A stretch of 64,000 bases of DNA from Thermosulfuriphilus ammonigenes (GCF_011207455.1 NZ_CP048877.1:240576-304575), one strand, 5' to 3'. Shown: positions 8,707 to 17,906, numbered from the stretch's first letter. Notes: a model not told the origin generated them from the letters alone. Program-made: numbers and translations.

Positions 8707-10202
8707 TTCTCCGACCCCACCTTCTTCTCCACCAAATCCATGCCACAGATCGGACACTCTCCTGGCTCAAACTTGACCACCTCAGGATGCATGGGGCAGG
8801 TCCAGTAAGTTTCTGCAGAGGAGGGGGCCTCAGGGGGTGTTTTCTTGCCGCCTGTCTCCTTACCCCCCTGGTGGATGCCGGTAGAATCAGATGATGTCTG
8901 GTGCTTATTGGGGGATGTTTTGTCCTGATCTTGAGAGTCTTTGGGGCCGCCAGGGCTGCCTCCATGCTGGTGGCCTCCCATGAATTTACCGGCCGCTTCC
9001 TTAAGCTTGCTTTCAGAATCAAGCAGGAACTGGCCGGAGAGGACCACCAGCTCCCCTTCCTTGAGCCCCTCTCGCACCTCTACCAAACCGCCATCCCCGG
9101 TAAGGCCGGTGACAATCTCCCGGAGGGAAAATCGCCCCTGGCCCTCGGCCACGAAGACCACATCCCTCTGCCCGGTAGGGATGACTGCCTCCTCGGGAAT
9201 AATCAAGACGTCATCAAGAACAGGGGCCTTAATCTGCACGGTAGCAAACATCCCGGGCAGAAGGGCCAGATCCTGATTTTTGAATGTCAGGCGAACCCCC
9301 AGCGTCCTGGTCTTCTCATTGAGGCTAGGGTAGATAAAGGAAAGGCGCCCCACCCACACCCGGCCAGGGTGGTAGCTTAATTTAAGGACGGCCATTTGAT
9401 TCATCCGGATCCAGGGAACGTCTTGCTCATAGACCTCAGCCCGGACCCAGACCTGGGTGAGATCAGCCAGCCGAAAAAGGTCACTTCCGGCCGGGACGTA
9501 ATCTCCCTCAAAAATCTTCTTCTCCAAGATGAAGCCACTTATCGGAGCCCGAATGACCACGGTCTCTAGAGCCCGCCCCCGGCGGCGGATCTTTCGGAGG
9601 TGTTCCTCAGGGACCCCAAGAAGTCTGAGCCTTCTGGCCGCTGCCCGAGCCAGAGCCCCCTTAGGGCCAGAACGTTTAAGGGCCAAAAGATACTCCTCCT
9701 GGGCGGTGAGAAGCTCCGGGGAGTAAATCTCCAGGAGCCTTTCGCCTTTTTTGACAAACTGGCCCGTCTCATCGGCAAAGAGACGTTCCACCCAACCGGA
9801 GAACCTGAGATTAACCACCACCGTCCTGTCTTCAGGGGCCTGAATCAGGCCGATGGTCCTTATGCTGTGGGTCAGGCTACCTCGACTCACCCGGGCCAAC
9901 CTGACACCCATATTTTGAACAACAGCCGGGTCTATGATAATGGTACGGCCAGATTGAGATTTTTTTCGCAAAGGGACCAATTCCATGCCACAAATAGGAC
10001 AACGGCCTGGGCCTTTTTGGATCACCTGGGGGTGCATCCCGCAGGTATAAAGGACCTCTTCTTCCGAGGCCCTCGGAGGGGGTTTGGGGGTGTGTTTTTC
10101 GGCCCAGGCCGGTCCTATACTGAAGACAACGATCAAGACAAACAAAAAGGGAACAAGGACCCTGGATACATCTCCTGTAAGCATATCTATCCTCTCTGGC
10201 AT
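8703..10202 (-). CDS. cusB: CusB-type periplasmic adaptor with heavy-metal-binding domains at both ends
   Basis: A 499-residue membrane fusion protein. An N-terminal export signal is followed by a heavy-metal-binding domain (YTCGMHP, then CPICGMELVP), then the barrel-sandwich/hairpin adaptor body (SGWVERLFADETGQFVKKG, ETVVIRAPISG, GDYVPAGSDLF). After a Gln/Gly/Lys/Ser-rich linker comes a second heavy-metal-binding domain (YWTCPMHP, CPICGMDLV) at the C-terminus. It bridges CusA and CusC and probably delivers metal. The ATG at 10202 directly follows the cusC stop; an ATG at 10184 with AGAGG six bases upstream is an equally good or better start and leaves a cleaner signal peptide. Confidence 0.92.
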   Translation of the reverse strand: MPERIDMLTGDVSRVLVPFLFVLIVVFSIGPAWAEKHTPKPPPRASEEEVLYTCGMHPQVIQKGPGRCPICGMELVPLRKKSQSGRTIIIDPAVVQNMGVRLARVSRGSLTHSIRTIGLIQAPEDRTVVVNLRFSGWVERLFADETGQFVKKGERLLEIYSPELLTAQEEYLLALKRSGPKGALARAAARRLRLLGVPEEHLRKIRRRGRALETVVIRAPISGFILEKKIFEGDYVPAGSDLFRLADLTQVWVRAEVYEQDVPWIRMNQMAVLKLSYHPGRVWVGRLSFIYPSLNEKTRTLGVRLTFKNQDLALLPGMFATVQIKAPVLDDVLIIPEEAVIPTGQRDVVFVAEGQGRFSLREIVTGLTGDGGLVEVREGLKEGELVVLSGQFLLDSESKLKEAAGKFMGGHQHGGSPGGPKDSQDQDKTSPNKHQTSSDSTGIHQGGKETGGKKTPPEAPSSAETYWTCPMHPEVVKFEPGECPICGMDLVEKKVGSEK

Positions 10203-11477
10203 CTAGGGTTTGAGCTCCAGACCAACAAGCCCTTCTATCTCTGCCCTCCTTATGGCGGTCTCTACCGTGGCCCTAAGGAGGGTTCTTTCAAAATCAAGCA
10301 GCTCCAGTTCGGCCTTAAAAAGGGATTCAAAGTCGGCCTTTCCTGTCTGGTAGGCAAAAAGGGTAGCCTCTAGAGTCTCCCTAGCCTGAGGGACCAAAGA
10401 TCGGCCATAAAAACGGGCCTTACTTGCCGCTCGCTGCCAGGCGGAAAGACTGGCTTCAAGGCCGGCCTTAATATCATCTAGAAAGCTCAAATAGCGGGCC
10501 TCGGCCGCCTGAGCCTCGGCCAGGTACTGCTGACGTCGGGCCTTAAAGCGCCCCTTGTAATCAAAGGGAAGGGGAACGGAAACCCCTATGGAGACAAAGT
10601 CCGTTCCCGGATCCACCCCTGCCGGACGCCGGTAGCGGTAACCGGCCCACAGGGTGATATCCGGCCATCTTTCCCAGCCGGCGGCCTCGGCGGCCAAACG
10701 CTGGGCCCGGGCCAGCTCCTTCTCTCTTTTTAGAAGGGGACGATTTTCAAGGGCCAGAGCAACAAGTCTATTAAGAGAGGTGGGAGGACTAAAGGGCTTA
10801 AGCTCATTGGGACTAGCAACCGGAGTAGTCACTTTCTGATGGGCGGCAGCATTGAGGGTGGCCACCAGTTCCCGGTCTTTTTGGTCGAAGTCTGAAAGGT
10901 CATCAACAAGCTTGTCCCTTAGATTTTCTAGACGGCTGAGATAAAACTGCCTGGCCTTACCGGCCTCATAACGGGCTTTTACGGCGGCAATAAGCTCCTC
11001 TACCAGCTGAACATGCTCCGCGGTAAGCTTTTTAAGCTCCCGGATGAGATAAAGCTGATAATAGGCCTTTTTAATCAGACTGCGTAACTGGACCTTGGTC
11101 TCCTCAAGCTCCCAGCGCTTGACCCGATATTGTCCTTCAGCCGCCAGACGGCGTCTCTCGTTTTTACCCGGGAAGGGTATCTGCTGAGCCAGCCGAAACT
11201 GGATTCCTGACATGGCTGACTCTCCGAGAGACAGGGAATCATGGGGGACATTGCTATACTCTATTGAAAGGACAGGGTCCATCCAGACCTGAACGGCCCG
11301 AGTCCTGGCCTCCAGGGCCTTGAGCTGGGCCTTCAAGGATTCGATCTGGGGATTGACTTCCAGGGCGCGCCGAATAAGCGTCTGAAGGTCATCGGCGGCA
11401 CAGGCCCCCGAGGCCGCCAGAATGAGCCAAACAAAAAATAAAAACCACAAACTAGAGCCCCACTTTTTGGAGGTCAT
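10203..11477 (-). CDS. cusC: TolC-family outer membrane efflux protein (CusC-like)
   Basis: A 424-residue protein with a signal peptide ending near ASGACA and the two TolC-type helical repeats rich in Ala, Leu and Arg (for example LKAQLKALEARTRAV and the related second half). The channel should span the outer membrane and dock CusBA. It is the first gene of a five-gene minus-strand unit; the stop abuts the cusB start. The promoter region upstream holds a sigma-54-type element. Confidence 0.9.
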   Translation of the reverse strand: MTSKKWGSSLWFLFFVWLILAASGACAADDLQTLIRRALEVNPQIESLKAQLKALEARTRAVQVWMDPVLSIEYSNVPHDSLSLGESAMSGIQFRLAQQIPFPGKNERRRLAAEGQYRVKRWELEETKVQLRSLIKKAYYQLYLIRELKKLTAEHVQLVEELIAAVKARYEAGKARQFYLSRLENLRDKLVDDLSDFDQKDRELVATLNAAAHQKVTTPVASPNELKPFSPPTSLNRLVALALENRPLLKREKELARAQRLAAEAAGWERWPDITLWAGYRYRRPAGVDPGTDFVSIGVSVPLPFDYKGRFKARRQQYLAEAQAAEARYLSFLDDIKAGLEASLSAWQRAASKARFYGRSLVPQARETLEATLFAYQTGKADFESLFKAELELLDFERTLLRATVETAIRRAEIEGLVGLELKP

Positions 11478-11511
11478 AACCGCCCCTTTTCATTTTGCTG
11501 TTAAGCCTTAG

Positions 11512-11527
11512 TGCGAAGAATATGCCA
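11512..11527 (-). promoter_or_regulatory. Sigma-54-type promoter for the cus operon
   Basis: The minus strand reads TGGCATATTCTTCGCA, which has the GG-N10-GC core of sigma-54 promoters and one mismatch to TGGCAYRNNNNTTGCW. Transcription would start near 11500, about 20-25 nt before the cusC ATG at 11477. The operon encodes an NtrC-type activator with GAFTGA. Confidence 0.6.
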
Positions 11528-11562
11528 GACCTGTGAAGGATGTAATCAGAAGGGAAAATCTA

Positions 11563-11575
11563 GAATAGCCTATTC
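11563..11575. promoter_or_regulatory. Palindrome GAATAG-C-CTATTC, candidate enhancer site for the NtrC-type regulator
   Basis: A perfect 6+1+6 inverted repeat centred about 45 bp upstream of the -24 element of the cus promoter. That is a typical place for an NtrC-family upstream activating site. Only one copy was found, so the assignment is tentative. Confidence 0.35.
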
Positions 11576-11659
11576 GGAAAGGATGGGGTTATTTTAAAAT
11601 CCGGGAGATCACCAGATTGGCCTGAAGAATAATATCCCTTGCCTGTAGAAAATTCTCAA

Positions 11660-12745
11660 TTATCTTGGCAGGTCTCCTACTGGATAGGATCCTAACCACT
11701 CAAGGTGGGTACAGCTTTCGGACATTTCATCAATGCCTTCGCGGACAATTTCTTCCTCTATGTGGCCAAGGATATCAATGAAGAACAGGTAACGCCAAGG
11801 CTCGCCCTTGACCGGCCTGGATTCGATCTTGGTCATGTTTATTCCCCGACGGGCAAAGGGCTGAAGGGTGGCAAAAAGGGCCCCCGGTTTGTCGGCCAAA
11901 CTAATAATGAGAGAGGTCTTGTCCCGTCCGGTTGGTCGGGGACTCTCCTTGCCGATGACCAAAAAGCGGGTGGTATTTCCTCGAAAGTCTTCAATGTGGG
12001 CGGCCACCGTCTGAAGATGATAGGTCTTGGCCGCCAGAGAGCTGGCGATAGCCGCAATGGAAGGATCAACAGCGGCCCAGCGAGCGGCATAGGCTGTAGA
12101 GGAGGCCTCTTCTGTGGGCACCGAGGGAAGATGTTTTCTGAGCCAGCGCCGACATTGGGCCAGAGCGTGGGGGTGAGAGATCACCTTTCGGATATCTTCT
12201 ATCCGGCCGGTCTGGTTGATAAGATCATGGGCCACGGGCACGTAAACCTCACCACATATCTTAAGACGATACTCAGAGAAGGCATCCAGGGTAGAGGTAA
12301 CCGTGCCCTCGATAGAATTTTCCACGGGAACGACTCCGAACTGGCACCGCCCTGACTCCACCTCCTCAAAGACATCCATAATGGCCTCAAGGGGTACAAA
12401 ATCTGCCGCCTGGCCGAAAAAGTTTATGGCCGCCACATGACTGAAGGTGGCCTCCGGCCCTAAATAGGCCACCTTCATGGGTTGCTGAGCCGTCCGACAG
12501 GTGTTGATGATCTCCCCATAGATGGCCTTAAGGGACTCCTCCGGGAAGACACCAGCGTTGAGATCTATGATTCGGGAAAGGATCTCCTTTTCTCGAGAGA
12601 GATCAAGGGCCGCCCGGGCCGACTGACGCTTGATCTCCCCGATGCGTCGGGCAAGGGAGAAACGCTCCCCAAGGAGACGAACAATCTGCCTATCTATCTG
12701 GTCGATAGCCTCTCTCAGTTCAAGGAGCTTGTCTTTGTCTGCCAT
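11660..12745 (-). CDS. pheA: Bifunctional chorismate mutase / prephenate dehydratase (P-protein)
   Basis: A 361-residue cytosolic enzyme that converts chorismate to prephenate and on to phenylpyruvate for phenylalanine synthesis. Residues 1-90 are an AroQ-type chorismate mutase helix bundle (LREAIDQIDRQIVRLLGER). Prephenate dehydratase starts at MKVAYLGPEATFSH and contains PVENSIEGTV and the catalytic NTTRFLV. A C-terminal ACT domain (DKPGALFATLQPFA and the ESRP motif) should bind phenylalanine for feedback inhibition. The length is normal for the fused P-protein. It stands alone between the cus operon and the porin gene, on the same strand as both. Confidence 0.95.
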   Translation of the reverse strand: MADKDKLLELREAIDQIDRQIVRLLGERFSLARRIGEIKRQSARAALDLSREKEILSRIIDLNAGVFPEESLKAIYGEIINTCRTAQQPMKVAYLGPEATFSHVAAINFFGQAADFVPLEAIMDVFEEVESGRCQFGVVPVENSIEGTVTSTLDAFSEYRLKICGEVYVPVAHDLINQTGRIEDIRKVISHPHALAQCRRWLRKHLPSVPTEEASSTAYAARWAAVDPSIAAIASSLAAKTYHLQTVAAHIEDFRGNTTRFLVIGKESPRPTGRDKTSLIISLADKPGALFATLQPFARRGINMTKIESRPVKGEPWRYLFFIDILGHIEEEIVREGIDEMSESCTHLEWLGSYPVGDLPR

Positions 12746-12843
12746 GGTCGAGAGTTTAAGGCATAGTCAACCTTTTGCCAAGCATCTCCAAAGATAAACG
12801 CAGGCAATCAAAGGCCAAGGGGGAAGGTCAAAGGGCAGGGTAA

Positions 12844-12868
12844 GGGAGGGGGAAAGCCTCCCCCTCCC
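12844..12868 (-). terminator. GC-rich hairpin after the porin gene
   Basis: A 10 bp stem (GGGAGGGGGA / TCCCCCTCCC) with a five-base loop lies 13 nt past the porin stop. There is no clear U tract after it on the minus strand, so it may be a weak or factor-assisted terminator. Confidence 0.4.
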
Positions 12869-12880
12869 CAAAGAGCTCTC

Positions 12881-14326
12881 TTAGAAGAAGTAGTAAAAAC
12901 TTCCGCTTAACCGGTTAAGCTCACCATCGCTGGTGTGATAATCGGCCTTGATGTACATATACTCGGCTCCCAGGGCGAACTCTTTGGTTACCCGATAGAG
13001 AAAGTTGGCATAATACATCTGCTGCTGAAGGCGAGCCCCGTCTACACCGGAGAGGTCGTCGTTGTCGGGGTTATCAATACCCCAGCCCAGGTGGGTAACC
13101 AGCTTGGGACTCCAGAAGACCTCAAGCTCAATGTAGCCACCCACGGCATCGATCTCATCGACACTGATGATCTCCTCCCCAGTTTCAAGCTTATCAAGCC
13201 GGGTTACGTATCTCTTCGTGCCTTTATTGTTATTTATAGTGTAGAACCGCGTTCCCTGATTCACTCCGGCAGAGTAGTAGCCGTCAAAGTTGCGACCATA
13301 CCAGAGCTCGCCAAGGAGAAAGGCCTTGCGGGCCACAGGCAGGGGGATTTTAGCCTCCAGCCCCACTGAATAGCTATCGGCCTTTTCATCTCCGCCGCTA
13401 TTTACAGCGTATTCCTCCTGGGAGTAGTGCCCCCAGAGGGCCACCATGGCCGGCTTACCAAAGAGCCGGCTCTCGTAGGCTACCCGGCCCTCAACCCCGG
13501 GAATGCCCGTCTTGTTGGAGGGGTCTTCATCCATGACAATGCTGTTGTCTTTGGGAAAGGCATAAGGTTTCTCCAGGGCCACCTGGAGACGAAGGGTATC
13601 CTGACCCACCTTAAACCACCTGGACAAACGAATCTGAGGCATCCGGTAGCCGGGATTGCCCATGAAGGTCCCGGAGGGAAAGTTAGACAGGTGTGGATAA
13701 AGCTGAGAGATGGTCAGCCAGTCAAGGCCGGCTAAAAGCTGCCAGTTGTCCTTCTCCACCCCCAAAAACACCCGGCGCGCCCTTACCGGAGAGTGATTGG
13801 GGTTCCAGGGCAGAGTATCCTCACCATGGCTATCGGTATAGAAGTCCATCTCCATTTTGCCAAAAAGCTTCCAGGTCTCATAAGGCTTTAGGAAGTTAAA
13901 ACCGAAACGGCTATGGCGAAAATTTATGGTCGCCGAGCTGTTTTTGTCTTTGGGACGGACATAGAGGACATAGATATCACCGACGGCACTGGCATCCTGC
14001 CAAACGGCGTCAATCTTAAAGAAACCATAAAAATCAATGGCACTGGGAGAGGAACCGTATCCGCCCTTGGTAAAGAAGGAATGCTTCTTTTTGGAGGGTG
14101 CCGTAATGAGGGCCTCGGCCGGAGCCGGAGCTGCCGTCTGACCCTTTAGCTTTTCTACCTCTCGCCGCAAGGCGGCATTTTCCCGCTTGACTTCCTCCAG
14201 CTCCTTCTTGAGTTCAAGGATCATCTGTCTCAGATCATCGCTGGCCCAGGCCATCTCCACCCTGGAGAAGCCAATCAGGCAAGATACCACCACCAACACC
14301 CAAAAGGTTTTCGTAAAGATCCTCAT
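12881..14326 (-). CDS. Porin-like outer membrane beta-barrel protein with N-terminal coiled coil
   Basis: A 481-residue protein with a signal peptide (cleavage near AWA-SDD), a heptad-rich coiled coil at about residues 30-65 (LKKELEEVKRENAALRREVEKL), a linker rich in Pro and Ala, then a long Gly/Tyr/Trp-rich beta-strand region ending in the aromatic terminus SFYYFF typical of outer membrane barrels. The arrangement resembles DcaP-type trimeric porins. The substrate is unknown. A small stem-loop (AAGCC-GGAG-GGCTT then TTTTATT) lies in the leader at about 14354-14369 on the minus strand and could attenuate it. GGAGG precedes the start. Confidence 0.8.
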   Translation of the reverse strand: MRIFTKTFWVLVVVSCLIGFSRVEMAWASDDLRQMILELKKELEEVKRENAALRREVEKLKGQTAAPAPAEALITAPSKKKHSFFTKGGYGSSPSAIDFYGFFKIDAVWQDASAVGDIYVLYVRPKDKNSSATINFRHSRFGFNFLKPYETWKLFGKMEMDFYTDSHGEDTLPWNPNHSPVRARRVFLGVEKDNWQLLAGLDWLTISQLYPHLSNFPSGTFMGNPGYRMPQIRLSRWFKVGQDTLRLQVALEKPYAFPKDNSIVMDEDPSNKTGIPGVEGRVAYESRLFGKPAMVALWGHYSQEEYAVNSGGDEKADSYSVGLEAKIPLPVARKAFLLGELWYGRNFDGYYSAGVNQGTRFYTINNNKGTKRYVTRLDKLETGEEIISVDEIDAVGGYIELEVFWSPKLVTHLGWGIDNPDNDDLSGVDGARLQQQMYYANFLYRVTKEFALGAEYMYIKADYHTSDGELNRLSGSFYYFF

Positions 14327-14533
14327 TCACAAACCTCCTTAAGACTTTAGAATAAAAGCCCTCCGGCTTGCTCTCTGACGGAAGCAGGCCATAATAAGCT
14401 TCTAGAGGTAAAAATCACAAATGAATTCCCATTCATTTAAGAATATCAGGCCTATACCGAAACTGGCCAAAATGGTCAAGTTTATTTTGACTTTCGGGCC
14501 AGGCAGAGAGTCTATACTAGCTAGGAGCCAAAG

Positions 14534-15361
14534 ATGCCCCCGCTGGTCTCGGTGATTATCCCCACCCATAATCGGAAGGGTTTCCTCAAAGAGGCGGTAG
14601 AGAGCGTTTTGGCTCAGCGTTACCGACACTTTGAGCTCATCGTCGTTGATGATGGCTCAACTGACGGGACAGAAGAGGTTATTAAAGAGTATCCATCAAT
14701 TATCTACCTCCGTATCCCCCAGGGGGGAGTCAGCCGGGCCCGCAATCGCGGGCTTGAAGTCTCCAGGGGTGAGATCATCGCCTTTTTAGACAGTGATGAC
14801 CTCTGGCTGCCGGAAAAACTTCTCTACCAGGTAGCTTTTTTCCAGGCTCACCCTTCGGCCCTTATCTGCCAGACAGAAGAGATCTGGTTCCGGCATGGAC
14901 GGCGGGTCAACCCTCGTAAAAAACACCGCAAGCTGGATGGCTTCATCTTTTTTGAGTCTCTTAAGCTCTGTCTGGTCAGCCCCTCAGCGGTAGCCATGCG
15001 TCGGGAGCTCTTTAAGCTGGTGGGGACTTTCGACGAAGACTTCCCGGTCTGTGAAGACTATGATCTTTGGCTGAGGGTGACCTCTCGCTTTCCCGTCTAT
15101 CTTCTGCGTCGGCCTTTAGTTATAAAAAGGGGAGGGCATAAGGACCAGCTATCTCGACGCCCGGGGCTTGACTTCTACCGTCTAAAGGCCTTGGCCAAGA
15201 TCTACCAGGCACCACATCTTAGCCCGGCTATGCGGGAGGCCATAGCCCAGGAGGCCATCCGTAAGGCGGCCATCTTTATCGCCGGGGCCGAAAAAAGAGG
15301 GCGTTTTGAGGCTGTCAGGGCCGCCAGGCAGATCCTTGCCTTGTTTGGCAAGGCAGCGTAA
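14534..15361 (+). CDS. Family 2 glycosyltransferase
   Basis: A 275-residue GT-A fold enzyme: VSVIIPTHNRKGFL at residues 5-18, the nucleotide-binding VVDDGSTDGT, the metal-binding DSDDLW and the acceptor-site EDYDLWLR motif. It should transfer a sugar from a nucleotide donor at the cytoplasmic membrane face, probably for surface polysaccharide. There is no membrane anchor. It is the first gene of a plus-strand run into the YkgJ-type gene and the cob genes, with no clear functional link to them. A possible TATACT -10 lies at 14513-14518. Confidence 0.9.
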   Translation: MPPLVSVIIPTHNRKGFLKEAVESVLAQRYRHFELIVVDDGSTDGTEEVIKEYPSIIYLRIPQGGVSRARNRGLEVSRGEIIAFLDSDDLWLPEKLLYQVAFFQAHPSALICQTEEIWFRHGRRVNPRKKHRKLDGFIFFESLKLCLVSPSAVAMRRELFKLVGTFDEDFPVCEDYDLWLRVTSRFPVYLLRRPLVIKRGGHKDQLSRRPGLDFYRLKALAKIYQAPHLSPAMREAIAQEAIRKAAIFIAGAEKRGRFEAVRAARQILALFGKAA

Positions 15362-15395
15362 TCTAAGCCCGAGAACTCAAGGAGGGGCCAGCATC

Positions 15396-16175
15396 ATGAT
15401 CGGGATAGGACTCCGGCCAGTTAAGATTGGTTTCGCTCAGGAGGAAAAAGAGCTCCTTTTGCGAAGCCTCTATGATTACTACGACCAGATAGTCTCTCGT
15501 CTAGAGCTGGCCTGCCGGCCCCGATGTTCGGCCTGTTGCACCCACAACGTCACCTTAACCAGCGCCGAGGCCTTTTATCTCTTAAAGGGGCTAAGGAGCA
15601 AAGGGCGTCTTGATCTTATTGATCGCCTAAAGACGGCGGCCACCAGGCCTCGCTACCGGCCGGCAGTAACCACTAACGAATTGGCCAAAATCTGTCTTCG
15701 TGGAGAGGATCCTCCGGCCGAGGGGGAGCATACCCCCGGCGCCTGCCCCTTCCTGGAGGATGATCTCTGTCCGGTCTATGAGTTTCGGCCCTTTGCCTGC
15801 CGGAGCTTTATCTCCAAGGTACCCTGTCCAGAGCAGGGAGAGGCCCTAATACCGCCGCATCTCTTCACCCTCAATACGGCCTTAATGCAGGTTCTTGAGT
15901 ACCTTGATCTGGGGGGTCTCTACGGCAATATGATAGACTTAATTCTCTTCCTTGAGGCCTGGGAGAATAAAAAGGAAGAGACTGTACCCGAGGAGCTTCT
16001 CTCCTGTCATCCGGTACCAGAGTTCGCCATCCCCCCCGAACACGATCACATTGTCCGGCCGGCCATCGGTCGTCTCTATCGTCAGGAGGTCTCCGGCAAA
16101 CGTTTCATTGACCGCCTTGAGGAGATTGAAGCCTCTTTAGGGGAGGAGCCTCTGAGTTTCTTGACTCAATTTTAG
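15396..16175 (+). CDS. YkgJ-family cysteine cluster protein
   Basis: A 259-residue protein starting at an ATG with GGAGG ten bases upstream; a longer in-frame reading from 15306 would overlap the glycosyltransferase and lacks a site. The CRPRCSACCTHNV cluster near residue 46 and the later CPF, CPVYEFRPFACRSF segment are the YkgJ/zinc-or-iron-chelatase signature (CxxxCC ... C ... RP..CR). The family is thought to bind zinc or an Fe-S centre; its function is unknown. It follows the glycosyltransferase by 34 nt. Confidence 0.82.
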   Translation: MIGIGLRPVKIGFAQEEKELLLRSLYDYYDQIVSRLELACRPRCSACCTHNVTLTSAEAFYLLKGLRSKGRLDLIDRLKTAATRPRYRPAVTTNELAKICLRGEDPPAEGEHTPGACPFLEDDLCPVYEFRPFACRSFISKVPCPEQGEALIPPHLFTLNTALMQVLEYLDLGGLYGNMIDLILFLEAWENKKEETVPEELLSCHPVPEFAIPPEHDHIVRPAIGRLYRQEVSGKRFIDRLEEIEASLGEEPLSFLTQF

Positions 16176-16191
16176 GACCAGCTCGCCAGGG

Positions 16192-16836
16192 ATGAAACCG
16201 ACCAGGCTAATCCTTATCCGCCATGGGGAGGTAAAGGGTCCTAAACCCGGGGCCTTCCACAGCCAACAAGATGTGCCTCTTAGCCTTGAAGGCCAACAAA
16301 AGATGGCCGAAATAGCCAGAGCCCTCAAGGTGCTCAACCTTCCCTGTGTGGCCAGCAGCGACCTTTCCCGAACCACCTACGGGGCCGATCTGGCAGCCGG
16401 CGACGGGACCTATCGTCTCATCGATCGCGACTTTCGGGAGATAGACTTTGGCGCCTGGAGCGGCCTTACCTGGGAAGAAATAGAAGAACTCTGGCCAGGG
16501 GCGATGAAACAACGCCTCCAGGACCCGACCGGCTATCGTCCCCCCGGCGGAGAAAGTCTTCTCGATCTTAAAGAACGGGTCGTGGTGGCCCTGGAAAGAC
16601 TGCTGGCGGGCTATCCGGGAAAAACCGTGGCCCTTTTTGCCCACGGCGGGGTAAACCGGGTTATCCTGGCCGAGGCCCTGGGGCTTCCTTTAGAGAACAT
16701 CTTCCGGATCCAGCAGGACTATGCCTGCATCAACCTGATAGATTACTTTCCAGACGGTCCTTCCCTGATAAGAATCATCAACGCCCCCCATGACATAGAC
16801 CTTAAGAAAATTCTTTTGCGTCATGATTGGCCTTAG
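16192..16836 (+). CDS. cobC: Histidine phosphatase, probable alpha-ribazole phosphatase
   Basis: A 214-residue member of the phosphoglycerate mutase-like superfamily. LILIRHGEV (phospho-accepting His11) lies at the start, with EIDFGAWSGL in the middle and FAHGGVNR, carrying the second catalytic His, near residue 148. The next gene overlaps in its neighbourhood and encodes threonine-phosphate decarboxylase. This points to removal of phosphate from alpha-ribazole-5'-phosphate or adenosylcobalamin phosphate, rather than a glycolytic or general role. The family alone does not fix the substrate. Confidence 0.8.
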   Translation: MKPTRLILIRHGEVKGPKPGAFHSQQDVPLSLEGQQKMAEIARALKVLNLPCVASSDLSRTTYGADLAAGDGTYRLIDRDFREIDFGAWSGLTWEEIEELWPGAMKQRLQDPTGYRPPGGESLLDLKERVVVALERLLAGYPGKTVALFAHGGVNRVILAEALGLPLENIFRIQQDYACINLIDYFPDGPSLIRIINAPHDIDLKKILLRHDWP

Positions 16837-16844
16837 GGGAGAGG

Positions 16845-17906
16845 ATGCTTAAAGGACACGGTGGAAATATATATCAAGCGGCAAGGGAGGCCGGTGTTTC
16901 ACCCGAGGACTTGGTCGATCTTTCGGGAAACATCAATCCCCTCGGACCTCCCGAAGAGCTCTTTGCTTACTTGAAGGACCGTCTCTCCTTGATAACCCGG
17001 TTGCCAGAACCCGATCTGACCAGCCTTAGGCAGGCGGTGGCCAGGCGTCTTGAAATTTCGCCAGATATGGTCTTTCCGGCACCGGGGACAACTGACTGGA
17101 TCTACCTCCTGCCGGCCATCTTAAGGGCCGAAGAAGTAATCATCTTTGGCCCCACCTATGCCGACTATGCCGATGCCGCCACCATCTGGGGGAAAAAGGC
17201 CTTTTACCTTCTGCCTGATAGCCCAAGAAACTGGCCCAATCTAAACCTGCCTCCCAAAGGAGGCCCTAGAGTTTATTTTCTCTGCAATCCCAATAACCCT
17301 ACCGGGGGCCTGCTTTCCCGGGACAAGGTGCTAGACCTGGCCCAAAGGCTGACAGGAGATATTCTGGTAATCGATGAGTCTTATCTTCCCTTTGCTGCCT
17401 CGGATGAGGCCTCTCTAGCCTGGGGGGGACTTCCAGGAAACGTCTTGGTTCTAAGATCTTTTTCCAAAATCTACGCCATTCCGGGCCTGAGGCTGGGCTG
17501 TCTCTTGGCTCCAGAGAGTCTTTTTCCCCTTGTTGCCCCCCACCTTCGTCCCTGGTGGGTGGGAACTCTGGCCGCCGAGGCCGGGGTTTTCCTCCTTAAC
17601 CAAAGAGGCTTTGAGGAGCAAACCCGAAATTATCTTAAGGCCGAAAGGGAAAGGATCTACCAGAGGTTAAAAGGGCTCCCCGGACTTGAATTTTTTACCT
17701 CGGTAACCACCTTTATTCTTTGCCGACTCAAGGCCCCCCGGGCCTCCGAACTTTGTCGCCGTCTTCTTAAAAGGGGTTTTCTGCTCAGGCCCTGCGGAAA
17801 CTTTGTCGGCCTTGATGATCACTATTTCCGTTTCTCCCTCAAGGATCCAGAAACCAACAATCGTTTTCTTCAGGTCCTGACTCAAGAACTGGTTGACATG
17901 GCTTGA
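16845..17906 (+). CDS. cobD: L-threonine-O-3-phosphate decarboxylase (cobalamin aminopropanol arm)
   Basis: A 353-residue PLP enzyme of aminotransferase fold class I. LSGNINPLGPP at the start, CNPNNPTGGLL, and RSFSKIYAIPGLRLG with the PLP-lysine match CobD/CobC-type decarboxylases. They make (R)-1-amino-2-propanol phosphate, the linker of adenosylcobinamide. The ATG at 16845 with GGGGAGAG before it is the better start; an in-frame TTG at 16827 lies inside cobC. Histidinol-phosphate aminotransferase is the usual misannotation; the INPLGPP start and adjacent cobC favour CobD. The product would be used by CbiB at 55621. Confidence 0.88.
   Translation: MLKGHGGNIYQAAREAGVSPEDLVDLSGNINPLGPPEELFAYLKDRLSLITRLPEPDLTSLRQAVARRLEISPDMVFPAPGTTDWIYLLPAILRAEEVIIFGPTYADYADAATIWGKKAFYLLPDSPRNWPNLNLPPKGGPRVYFLCNPNNPTGGLLSRDKVLDLAQRLTGDILVIDESYLPFAASDEASLAWGGLPGNVLVLRSFSKIYAIPGLRLGCLLAPESLFPLVAPHLRPWWVGTLAAEAGVFLLNQRGFEEQTRNYLKAERERIYQRLKGLPGLEFFTSVTTFILCRLKAPRASELCRRLLKRGFLLRPCGNFVGLDDHYFRFSLKDPETNNRFLQVLTQELVDMA

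Noticed and set aside
14402-14629. 75-residue minus-strand frame between the porin and the glycosyltransferase
   Set aside because: It overlaps the well supported glycosyltransferase start and has no family features.
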